Positions 6,252-12,881 of a stretch of DNA of 15,381 nucleotides are shown one piece after another (the stretch's first letter is position 1; each line of letters starts with the position of its first letter). Source of the stretch: DASUPK01 sp035265665 (GTDB taxonomy: Bacteria; Actinomycetota; Thermoleophilia; Solirubrobacterales; 70-9); the NCBI GenBank assembly GCA_035265665.1, contig DATFOK010000069.1, positions 1-15,381 of the forward strand, read 5' to 3'. The position numbers and the translations under genes are program-made. The notes below the pieces were generated by a model, which searched no databases, had not been told where the DNA came from, and saw nothing but the letters and a program-made list of their open reading frames with translations.

Positions 6252-8101
6252 CGCTGGTCTCGCTCAAGGTGGGAGGTGATGACCTCGTCGAGCTCCTCGG
6301 CAAAGATCGGCAGGCCCTCGACCTTGTTGTAGCGCTCGGCGTCGACCAGGTACTCCGCCCGGATCATGCGCCAGAGCTGGCCGGTGTTTGTCTCCGGGAT
6401 CAGCACCTTCTCGTAGGAGCGAAGCAACTCGCCGGTATTGGCCGGCAGGGGATTGAGGTGGCGGAGGTGCGCGCAGGCCACGTTGCCACCGCGGCGGCGG
6501 ATGCGCCGGGCCGCGCCGGTGATGGCGCCGTAGGTGGAGCCCCAGCCGAGGACGAGCAATTCAGCCCCATCGGGATCGTCGGGAGCCAGCTCCCCAATCT
6601 CGTCGGCGATACCGGCCACCTTGGCGGCCCGAAGCTCGGTCATCCGAGCATGGTTGTCGGGCTCATAGGAGATGTCGCCCGTGACGTCCTCCTTCTCCAG
6701 GCCGCCGATCACGTGGGCGAGGCCGGGCGTGCCAGGCAACGCCCACGGCCGCGCGCCGCGCTCGTCCCGGGCGTAGGGTTGGAAGCCCTCGGCGTCGGAC
6801 TCGCCCGCGAAGCCCGGATCGATCTCGGGCAGGTCGCCGACCTCGGGAAGCCGCCAGGGCTCCGATGAGTTCGCGAGGAAGGTGTCCGAGAGCAGAATCA
6901 CGGGTGTGCGGTAGGTGATCGCGATTCGAGCCGCCTCCAGCGCGGCCTCGAAGCAGTCCGCGGGAGTCGAGGCTGCGACGATCGGCAGGTGCGACTCGCC
7001 GTGCCGGCCGTACATCGCCGTGAGCAGGTCGGCAGCCTCGGTCTTGGTCGGCATCCCGGTCGAGGGACCGGCGCGCTGGACGTCGATCACCAGCAAAGGC
7101 AGCTCGAGCGCCACGGCGAGCCCGATCGTCTCGGCCTTCAGGTCCATGCCCGGCCCGGCGGTCGCCGTGACGCCGAGGTGGCCGCCAAAGGCGGCGCCGA
7201 GCGCCATGTTGGCGGCGGCGATCTCGTCCTCGGCCTGGACGGTGCGAACACCGAACTTGCCCTGTCGTGAGAGCTCGTGGAGCAGCTCGGACGCGGGTGT
7301 GATCGGGTAGCTGGCGAGGAAGAGCGGCAAGCCGCTACGGACGCTGGCAGCAATCAGGCCGAGCGCGGTCGCGTTGGTCCCGTTGACGGCGCGATAGGTA
7401 CCCGGCTCCGCCGGCGCGGCCTTCACCTGGTAGCTGACCTGGAGCAGCTCGGCGGTCTCGCCGAAGTTGAAGCCGGCCCGGAAGGCGGCGAGGTTGGCGT
7501 CTCGGATCGGCGGCTTCTCGGCGAACTTCTTCTCGATCCAGCGGATCGTCGAGTCGGTGGGCCGCCCGTACATCCAGGAGACGAGTCCGAGCGCGAAGAA
7601 GTTCTTCGAGCGGGCGGCGTCGCGCGAGCTGATCTCGATGCCCTCCGTCGCCCGGATCGTCATCGAGGTCATCGGCACCCGGAAGAGCTGGTAGGAGTCC
7701 AGCGAGCCGTCCTCGAGTGGATTCGAGTCGTAGTGGGCCTTGCCGAGGTTGCCCTTGGTGAAGCCGTCCTCGTTCGCGATCACGATCCCGCCGGGCTCGA
7801 GCTCGGCCAGGTTGGCCTTCAGCGCGGCCGGGTTCATCGCGACCAGCACGTTCGGTCGGCCGCCTGGGGTGAGGATCTCGCGCGAGGCGAAGTGGATCTG
7901 GAACGCCGAGACCCCGGCCAGGGTGCCCGCCGGCGCGCGGATCTCGGCCGGGAAGTCCGGCAGCGTGACCAGGTCGTTGCCGATCAGGGCCGTCTCGGCG
8001 GCGAACAGATTGCCGGAGAGCTGGATGCCATCGCCGGAGTCACCCGCGAAGCGGATGACGACCCTCTCCTTCTCTTCGACTGTCTTGTTCTCCACTGGCA
8101 C
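6248..8101 (-). CDS. korA: 2-oxoacid:ferredoxin oxidoreductase, fused gamma-alpha subunit (KorA type)
   Basis: The 617-residue protein has an N-terminal gamma domain (about 13-215, starting 'VVIRFAGDSGDGIQLSG') joined to an alpha domain (about 235-617). The alpha domain shows YPITPAS at 265-271 and 'QRAGPSTGMPTKTE' at 342-355, both hallmarks of the oxidoreductase family. The fusion order and size match actinobacterial KorA. With KorB it forms the cytosolic heterodimeric enzyme that makes acyl-CoA from a 2-oxoacid and reduces ferredoxin. There is no ferredoxin-like 4Fe-4S domain in either subunit, so the only cluster is in KorB, an arrangement known from relatively oxygen-tolerant members. GTG 8101 is the chosen start; a second GTG two codons downstream is equally possible and the RBS is weak. 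It is the first gene of the minus-strand run, divergent from the radical SAM operon. Confidence 0.92.
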   Translation of the reverse strand: MPVENKTVEEKERVVIRFAGDSGDGIQLSGNLFAAETALIGNDLVTLPDFPAEIRAPAGTLAGVSAFQIHFASREILTPGGRPNVLVAMNPAALKANLAELEPGGIVIANEDGFTKGNLGKAHYDSNPLEDGSLDSYQLFRVPMTSMTIRATEGIEISSRDAARSKNFFALGLVSWMYGRPTDSTIRWIEKKFAEKPPIRDANLAAFRAGFNFGETAELLQVSYQVKAAPAEPGTYRAVNGTNATALGLIAASVRSGLPLFLASYPITPASELLHELSRQGKFGVRTVQAEDEIAAANMALGAAFGGHLGVTATAGPGMDLKAETIGLAVALELPLLVIDVQRAGPSTGMPTKTEAADLLTAMYGRHGESHLPIVAASTPADCFEAALEAARIAITYRTPVILLSDTFLANSSEPWRLPEVGDLPEIDPGFAGESDAEGFQPYARDERGARPWALPGTPGLAHVIGGLEKEDVTGDISYEPDNHARMTELRAAKVAGIADEIGELAPDDPDGAELLVLGWGSTYGAITGAARRIRRRGGNVACAHLRHLNPLPANTGELLRSYEKVLIPETNTGQLWRMIRAEYLVDAERYNKVEGLPIFAEELDEVITSHLERDQR

Positions 8102-8128
8102 GGACCCGCCCCAACCCAGGCCCGGCTT

Positions 8129-8150
8129 CCGAGTGTAGAGACCAACTCGG
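8129..8150. promoter_or_regulatory. Dyad CCGAGT-N10-ACTCGG in the divergent intergenic region
   Basis: Perfect 6-bp inverted half-sites (8129-8134 and 8145-8150) are separated by 10 nt, about 30-50 bp upstream of korA. A -10-like TACACT (TAnnnT) lies across it on the minus strand at 8137-8132, about 30 nt before the korA GTG; no convincing -35 is visible. The spacing suits a dimeric regulator bound over the korA promoter. No regulator can be named. Confidence 0.3.
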
Positions 8151-8157
8151 CTCGCGA

Positions 8158-8188
8158 GCGCGCCCGACAGGATCCGAACCTGTGACCT
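8158..8188 (-). repeat. tRNA-Arg 3'-end remnant, copy 1 (possible att scar)
   Basis: Read on the minus strand, this has a tRNA T-arm (ACAGG / 7-nt loop / CCTGT) followed by the 3' acceptor strand CGGGCGC and discriminator G. The T-loop reads TTCGGAT, so the normally invariant A58 is altered. It matches 13956-13986 at 29 of 31 positions in the same orientation. Just 5' of it (8189-8206) an anticodon-arm-like GGGGT/7 nt/ACCCT structure containing TACG is left, but no D-arm or 5' acceptor strand. It is a fragment, not a functional tRNA, and carries no CCA. Confidence 0.65.
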
Positions 8189-8206
8189 AGGGTCTTACGT
8201 ACCCCT

Positions 8207-9613
8207 GTGGTGAACCGGTTGGGCCCCACGACCTCGATCTGCCCGCAGTGCAAGCGGCTGCTCGGCGCGCAGCTGCTCGAGCGCGAGGGGCGCGTCGTGC
8301 TCTCCCGAGTCTGCCCCGAGCACGGTCTCTTCGAGGCCGTCGTCTACGGCAGCGCCGAGCGCTATCTCGACGTCCAGCGCTTCAGCAAGCCCGGCGAGCA
8401 TCCGCTCGAGCGCCAGACCGAGAGTGCGCGCGGTTGCCCTCACGACTGCGGGATTTGTCCCGAGCACGCCCAGCACACCTGCCTTGGGATCATCGAGGTG
8501 AACACCTCCTGCAACCTGGACTGCCCGATCTGCTTCGCGGACTCCAGCACCGGGCCCCAGGAGCACGGCTTCTCTCTCAGCCTGGGGCAGGTGGAGTCGA
8601 TGCTGGATTCCTTCGTTCGCGCCGAGGGCGAGCCGGAGTCGGTGCAGCTCTCCGGGGGCGAGCCCTCGATCCATCCGCAGATCCTGGAGATGCTGCGCGC
8701 GGCGCGCGATCGCGGCATCCGGCTGGTGATGCTGAATACCAACGGCATCCGCCTGGCCCGGGACCCGCGCTTCGCCCCCGCGCTCGCCGAGATAGGTGTT
8801 CACGTCTACCTCCAGTTCGACGGCTTCAGCGAGGCGACCCAGCTCGCGATCCGCGGCAAGGCCCTGACCGAGGAGAAGGTGCGCGCGCTCGATCGCTGCG
8901 CCGAGGCTGGCGTCAGCGTCTCCCTCGCGGCGGCGGTGGAACGGGGAGTCAACGAGGAGGAGGTCGGGAAGATCGTGCGCTTCGGAATCGAGCATCCGGC
9001 GGTGACCGGGGTCTTCTTCCAGCCGGTCACGCACTCCGGGCGCTTCCGGGCGGACTCCGATCCGCTCGACAAGCTGACCAACCCCGACGTGATCGACGCG
9101 ATCTGCGAGCAGCTGCCCGAGTGGTTCCGCGCTGACGACTTCGTCCCCGTGCCCTGCTGCTCGCCCACCTGCCGCTCGGCCACCTTCGCCCTCTACGACG
9201 GCGAGGACCTGGTGCCGCTGCCACGGCTGGTCGATGTCGAGGACTACCTCGACTACGTCACCAACAGAGCCGTGCCCGACCTCGAGGTGCGCGAAGCGCT
9301 GGAGGGCCTCTGGTCGGCCAAGGCGGCGGGCGGCAGCGGGCCCGTCGCCGAGCGCCTGGACTGCGTGGCCTGCGCGACCGGGATGCCGCCCGAGCTGCGC
9401 GAGGTCGCGGCGCGGGGCTTCATGATCGTCGTCCAGGACTTCCAGGACCCCTACACGCTCGACGTGGAGAAGCTCCGCAAGTGCTGCGTCTCGGAGATCA
9501 CCCCCGACGGCCGCCTGATCCCCTTCTGCGCCTACAACTCGGTCGGCTATCGCGAGCAGGTCCGTCTCGAGCTGTCGCAAGCCAACGGCAAAGGACACGG
9601 AGCGCGTCGGTGA
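8207..9613 (+). CDS. Radical SAM enzyme, COG1964 / tetraether lipid synthase (Tes)-like
   Basis: The 468-residue enzyme has the radical SAM cluster motif CxxxCxxC at C102-C106-C109 (CNLDCPIC) and GGEP at 150-153, a SAM-binding motif. It also has a rubredoxin-like N-terminus (C12, C15, C36 in 'CPEHG') and a second CxxxCxxC at C77-C81-C84 (CPHDCGIC). C-terminal cysteines at 317/318/322, 386/389, 426/427 and 441 could bind auxiliary clusters. 'NTNGIRLAR' (177-185) and 'VYLQFDGF' (200-207) are typical of COG1964. The family includes Methanocaldococcus MJ0619, once described as a dihydropterin methyltransferase and later shown to be Tes, which joins lipid tails by C-C bonds. The bacterial substrate is unknown. 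GTG 8207 is the first in-frame start (8210 also GTG); no strong RBS is seen. The stop overlaps the next gene by 4 bp. Confidence 0.85.
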   Translation: MVNRLGPTTSICPQCKRLLGAQLLEREGRVVLSRVCPEHGLFEAVVYGSAERYLDVQRFSKPGEHPLERQTESARGCPHDCGICPEHAQHTCLGIIEVNTSCNLDCPICFADSSTGPQEHGFSLSLGQVESMLDSFVRAEGEPESVQLSGGEPSIHPQILEMLRAARDRGIRLVMLNTNGIRLARDPRFAPALAEIGVHVYLQFDGFSEATQLAIRGKALTEEKVRALDRCAEAGVSVSLAAAVERGVNEEEVGKIVRFGIEHPAVTGVFFQPVTHSGRFRADSDPLDKLTNPDVIDAICEQLPEWFRADDFVPVPCCSPTCRSATFALYDGEDLVPLPRLVDVEDYLDYVTNRAVPDLEVREALEGLWSAKAAGGSGPVAERLDCVACATGMPPELREVAARGFMIVVQDFQDPYTLDVEKLRKCCVSEITPDGRLIPFCAYNSVGYREQVRLELSQANGKGHGARR

Positions 9614-10449
9614 GCAGCCCAGGCTCAGCGGGAACCGCGGCCCTCCCCGCGGTCGAGGAGCTGCTCGCAGCCGGCGACGCCAAGGCCTGCTGCTCCGCCC
9701 TCTACGAGCACCCGGCGGTCCGCTGGCTTCTCGGCGACGAGCTTCACCCCGGTGGCGCGGCCACGACGCGCCGCGCCCTGGAGCTGATCGGCATCGGCGC
9801 CGGTGATCGCCTGCTCGACGTCGCCTCCGGAACCGGCGCCTCGGCGATCGTGGCGGCGCGGGCGTTCGGCTGCCGGGTCGCCGGCGTCGACTACGGCGCC
9901 GAGGCGGTCCGCGGCGCTCAGCGGGCGGCCGATGCCGCGGGACTTGGCGACAGGGTGAGCTTCAGGGTCGGCGATGCCGAGGCGCTGCCCTACGCCGACG
10001 GTGAGTTCGACGCCGTGCTTTGCGAGTGCTCCCTCTGCACCTTCCCGGACAAGGCGAAGGCGATCGCGGAGATTCGGCGCGTGCTGGGGCCCGAAGGCCG
10101 GGTCGCGATATCCGATGTCGTGGTCGATCCCGATCGGTTGCCGGCGGAGCTGATCGGCCCCTTGGCGACGATCGCCTGCGTGGGCTCGGCGCTACCGGTG
10201 TCCGGCTACGAGCAGCTGCTAGCCGGCGGGGGCATGCGCCCGATAGCCGTCGAGTCCCGGACGGAAGACGCGGCGGCGCTCGCCGAGCGAGTCGAGGATC
10301 GCCTCCGAGGGGCGCGGCTGCTGGGGCTCGACCGGGCCTCGGGCTCGCCGAGCGCAACCGGCGCCGCGCTCGAGCTCGTGGCGGCTGCCCGGCGGGCGAT
10401 CGCGGACGGCGCGCTCGGCTACGCGATCCTTGCCGCCTCTCCCCGATGA
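9610..10449 (+). CDS. Class I SAM-dependent methyltransferase, cysteine-rich
   Basis: The 279-residue Rossmann-fold methyltransferase has motif I LLDVASGTG (68-76), the acidic end of strand 2 VDYG (93-96), and 'GDAEALPYADGEFDAVL' (121-137) as motifs II/III. Unusual cysteines cluster around the active site: C27-C28, then C138, C140 and C143 in 'CECSLCTF', and C190. The N-terminal 'ACCSALYEHPAVRWLLGDEL' segment probably caps the active site. The architecture recalls UbiE/ArsM-like enzymes; the substrate is undetermined. GTG 9610 overlaps the radical SAM stop as GTGA and has GGAG 7 nt upstream. The frame is open further back, to 9481, but only as antisense-like sequence inside the previous gene. 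The end overlaps the next gene as ATGA, so all three products are probably made together and act on one metabolite. Confidence 0.85.
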   Translation: MSSPGSAGTAALPAVEELLAAGDAKACCSALYEHPAVRWLLGDELHPGGAATTRRALELIGIGAGDRLLDVASGTGASAIVAARAFGCRVAGVDYGAEAVRGAQRAADAAGLGDRVSFRVGDAEALPYADGEFDAVLCECSLCTFPDKAKAIAEIRRVLGPEGRVAISDVVVDPDRLPAELIGPLATIACVGSALPVSGYEQLLAGGGMRPIAVESRTEDAAALAERVEDRLRGARLLGLDRASGSPSATGAALELVAAARRAIADGALGYAILAASPR

Positions 10450-11048
10450 CCGGTCTGTGGATCGCGGTTGCTGTGCTCGGGGTGCTGCTCATCGCGGGCA
10501 TGGCCGGAGGGTTCCTGCTGCTCGCCATGGGGCGCCTCCATCTCGATCTCGGCTGGGGCCACAGCCTCCACGAGCTCGGCCCGATCGAGATCCGGATCGC
10601 AGCGCCGAGGGACTTGGTGTTCGAGATGATCAGGGAGCCGTATCTGGGGCATTCTCCGCGGGGCTCGAGCATCGAGGTCTTGGCCCGGGGCAAGGACCTC
10701 GCCGTCGCCGCACATCACACCAAGGTCCACTTCTACACCGCCCGGACTGTCGAGTCGGTCAAGTTCGAGCCCCCGGACCGGGTCGGCTTCAGGCACCTCA
10801 CCGGCCCCGTTCCCCACGCCGTCGAGGAATTCGTGCTCGCGGAGGCGGACGGGGACACCGAGCTGCGCTACAGCGGCGAGGTCGGGATCGACTTCTCCTT
10901 CCTCGGCCGAATCGCCGGCCGCCGCTGGGTGCGTCCCCAGTGGGAACGGGCCGTGCGCGAGGCCCTCGAGGACCTCAAGCGGAGGGCGGAGGCGTTGGCG
11001 GAACGACGCCGATCACGCGAGTCACGGCAGCCTGCCCCTGAGCAGTAG
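10446..11048 (+). CDS. Membrane-anchored SRPBCC (START-like) protein
   Basis: The 200-residue protein has one hydrophobic segment at about residues 4-28 (after MTG: 'LWIAVAVLGVLLIAGMAGGF'). An SRPBCC domain follows at about 45-180: strand 'IEIRIAAPRDLVFEMI', strands around 'VGFRHLTGPVPHAVEEFVLA' and 'ELRYSGEVGIDF', and a long final helix from 'RWVRPQWERAVREALEDLKR'. The basic, glutamine-ending tail is probably disordered. With a single N-terminal anchor, the domain would sit at the membrane surface and could present a hydrophobic ligand. ATG 10446 overlaps the methyltransferase stop by 4 bp (ATGA) and puts the helix at the N-terminus; an open frame back to 10020 is antisense-like and was not used. 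A lipid-binding role beside a Tes-like enzyme is attractive but inferred. Confidence 0.8.
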   Translation: MTGLWIAVAVLGVLLIAGMAGGFLLLAMGRLHLDLGWGHSLHELGPIEIRIAAPRDLVFEMIREPYLGHSPRGSSIEVLARGKDLAVAAHHTKVHFYTARTVESVKFEPPDRVGFRHLTGPVPHAVEEFVLAEADGDTELRYSGEVGIDFSFLGRIAGRRWVRPQWERAVREALEDLKRRAEALAERRRSRESRQPAPEQ

Positions 11049-11055
11049 CCGGCAC

Positions 11056-11075
11056 CCGACCATCTGCCAGGTCGG
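11056..11075 (+). terminator. Hairpin after the radical SAM operon
   Basis: CCGACC (11056-11061) pairs with GGTCGG (11070-11075) around an 8-nt loop, 7 nt after the SRPBCC stop. It is followed by C-rich, not T-rich, sequence, so it is at best a weak terminator closing the three-gene operon. Confidence 0.38.
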
Positions 11076-11084
11076 CTCGCCCCC

Positions 11085-11113
11085 TTGCGTTACGGGAAGA
11101 CCGGCGATAGCGT
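11085..11113 (+). promoter_or_regulatory. Candidate promoter of the PhoD-like gene
   Basis: TTGCGT at 11085-11090 and TAGCGT at 11108-11113 are separated by 17 nt, fitting the loose actinobacterial housekeeping pattern (TTG... / TAnnnT). They lie about 43 nt before the GTG start, between the operon hairpin and a good RBS. Matches are only partial (3 of 6 each), so the call is tentative. Confidence 0.35.
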
Positions 11114-11138
11114 GGCGCCAGCGAACGGATCGCGATCG

Positions 11139-11146
11139 AAGGAGGG
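11139..11146 (+). promoter_or_regulatory. Shine-Dalgarno AAGGAGGG for the PhoD-like gene
   Basis: AAGGAGGG ends 9 nt before the GTG at 11156. It fixes that GTG as the start, which is also where the signal peptide begins. Confidence 0.75.
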
Positions 11147-11155
11147 AAACCTAAC

Positions 11156-12730
11156 GTGCGTCTGCTCGTCGGAGCTCTCATCGCAAGCGCTGTCTTCGTC
11201 CTGTCGCTCGCGCCGGCCGCGAGCGCCGACAGCTTCAGCCTGGGGGTCGCGGCGGGCGAGGTGAGTCCGAACTCAGCCGTTCTCTGGGGGCACGCCGATC
11301 AAACCGGAGGGACGCGCCTCGAGCTGGCCACCGATGCGGGGTTCACGCAGATCGTCCGCCATTTCAAGGTTCAGGCGACGACTGCCAACGACCTGACCGT
11401 CCAGCGGCGCGTCAACGGCCTCCAGTCGAGCACCCGCTACTGGTACCGCTTCACGAGCGGAGCGGCGACCAGCGACGTGGGCAGCTTCGTGACCGCGCCG
11501 AAAACGAACAACGATGCAGCGATCAGGTTCGCCTGGACCGGGGACTACGACGCCGAGCCGGCCGTCGGGGAGACCGAGCCGTTCTGGAACGACTTCGGGG
11601 TCTTCACCTCCATGCAGGCGGAGGGGAACGACTTCAACATCGGTCTCGGCGACACGATCTACTCCGACAGCGAGGTCCCCGGCCGGCTGAACCCGGTCGC
11701 CCTCACCGTCGAGCAGAAGTGGGCCAAGTACAAGCTCAACCTGGGCGAAGCGCCGTTGGCCGACCTGCGTGGCGCCGCCGGCTTCTACTCCCACTGGGAC
11801 GACCACGAGTTCATCAACGACTTCTCGCGCTTCGAGAGCGTCTTCAGCAGCGGCACGATCGACGGACAGGTGCTCTACGACCGCGGGGTGAAGGCGTTCA
11901 CCGACTTTGCGCCTGTCGACTACAGCGGTGGTGACGGGCTCTACCGGACCCAGCGGTGGGGCAAGAACCTGGAGCTCTTCTTCCTCGACGAGCGTTCGTT
12001 CCGCTCAGCCAAGGCGAGCAAGGACGGCGTCTGCGACAACCCGCAGACCGGTCAGCCCGACCTGGCGCCGACCGCGCCTCAGAGCGTCCGCAATGCCTTC
12101 GCGCTCCTCGTCCCTTCGCTGGCCGCGCCGGTGTCCCAGGCCTGCCTAGCCGCGATCAACGATCCGAACCGGACGCTGCTCGGGGACCGCCAGATGAAGA
12201 GGTTCCTGCACGACGTGGCGCACTCCTCCGCTCGCTTCAAGGTGGTGATGAACGAGCTACCCATCCAGCAGTACTACGCGCTCCCCTACGATCGCTGGGA
12301 GGGCTATGAGGCCGACCGCCAGCGTGTGCTCAGCGCCCTCCAGGGGGTGAGGAACGTCGTCTTCCTCACCACCGACGTGCACGCCACCCTGGTGAACGAC
12401 GCCCGATTCAAGACGCTGGAGCCCGGCGGTCCGCAGAACAGCGGCATCCTTGACGTGACCGTCGGACCGGCGGCCACCGCCACGTTCGCGCGGGAGATCA
12501 ACGACGCCATCGGGGTTCCGGGCGCTGCGACCCTCATCGATGACCTGTTCTTCGAGCCCCAGCCTCCGTCCGGGCTCGGAATGCGCTGCTCGGGTATCGA
12601 CCAGTTCAGCTACGGCGAGGTCGCCGTGAGCAGCACGCAGCTCACGATCACGCCCAAGGACATCGACGGCAACCCGCTGACGACCGACGACGGTGCCTGC
12701 GGGCCGTTCGTCCTGAACTTCCAATCCTGA
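11156..12730 (+). CDS. Secreted PhoD-like alkaline phosphatase/phosphodiesterase
   Basis: The 524-residue PhoD-family metallophosphatase starts with a Sec-type signal peptide (1-24, probable cleavage after ASA). An N-terminal beta-sandwich of about 90 residues follows ('SLGVAAGEVSPNSAVLWGHA'), then the catalytic domain. Metal-site motifs in order are GDYD (129-132), GDTIYSD (165-171), the PhoD hallmark WDDHE (214-218), NELP (366-369 region) and TTDVH (405-409). The family removes phosphate from phosphomono- and diesters at the cell surface, usually with Ca/Fe. Unlike Bacillus PhoD there is no twin-arginine motif. Cysteines at 293, 330, 478 and 515 might form disulfides after export. Length is typical. 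It has its own RBS and candidate promoter and follows the radical SAM operon by 107 bp, so it is probably a separate unit. No Pho-box was identified. Confidence 0.88.
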   Translation: MRLLVGALIASAVFVLSLAPAASADSFSLGVAAGEVSPNSAVLWGHADQTGGTRLELATDAGFTQIVRHFKVQATTANDLTVQRRVNGLQSSTRYWYRFTSGAATSDVGSFVTAPKTNNDAAIRFAWTGDYDAEPAVGETEPFWNDFGVFTSMQAEGNDFNIGLGDTIYSDSEVPGRLNPVALTVEQKWAKYKLNLGEAPLADLRGAAGFYSHWDDHEFINDFSRFESVFSSGTIDGQVLYDRGVKAFTDFAPVDYSGGDGLYRTQRWGKNLELFFLDERSFRSAKASKDGVCDNPQTGQPDLAPTAPQSVRNAFALLVPSLAAPVSQACLAAINDPNRTLLGDRQMKRFLHDVAHSSARFKVVMNELPIQQYYALPYDRWEGYEADRQRVLSALQGVRNVVFLTTDVHATLVNDARFKTLEPGGPQNSGILDVTVGPAATATFAREINDAIGVPGAATLIDDLFFEPQPPSGLGMRCSGIDQFSYGEVAVSSTQLTITPKDIDGNPLTTDDGACGPFVLNFQS

Positions 12731-12783
12731 CCCGTTGGTGTAAACGGCTCCGAGTTGACGAGGCCGGGAACCCGGACCAGCAG

Positions 12784-12815
12784 CCTGTCACGCGGATCCC
12801 GCTGCAGGTTCTTCT
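12784..12815 (+). terminator. Stem-loop terminator of the PhoD-like gene
   Basis: CCTG, CA and GCGG on the left (12784-12795) pair with CCGC, TG and CAGG on the right (12799-12808). This gives 10 bp with two single-nucleotide bulges and a 3-nt loop, followed by the pyrimidine tail TTCTTCT. It lies 54 nt after the stop codon, between convergent genes. A smaller GC hairpin (12762-12778) and a 5-bp stem right after the stop (12732-12747) may contribute. Confidence 0.5.
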
Positions 12816-12881
12816 CCGTCATCGCTCACGCAGTATCCGCGACGGCGAGACCGCGACTCAATAGACCTCTCGTAGCCCACG

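Noticed and set aside
7277..8185. 302-codon plus-strand frame opposite korA
   Set aside because: Antisense shadow of a strongly conserved oxidoreductase gene, with low-complexity charged sequence.
8195..9598. 467-codon minus-strand open frame opposite the radical SAM gene
   Set aside because: It is a G/C-bias shadow. The plus-strand frame has clear radical SAM motifs and 4-bp overlaps with its neighbours, while the antisense product resembles no family.
10020..10445. N-terminal extension of the membrane-anchored SRPBCC protein
   Set aside because: It lies wholly inside the methyltransferase gene in another frame; the ATG at 10446 gives the expected anchor and an ATGA overlap.
8207..10449. 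Arsenic-methylation or arsinothricin-type (ArsL/ArsM) pair
   Set aside because: The radical SAM protein has canonical CxxxCxxC plus the COG1964 cysteine layout rather than the atypical ArsL motif, and no arsR, arsenite pump or other ars gene is nearby.
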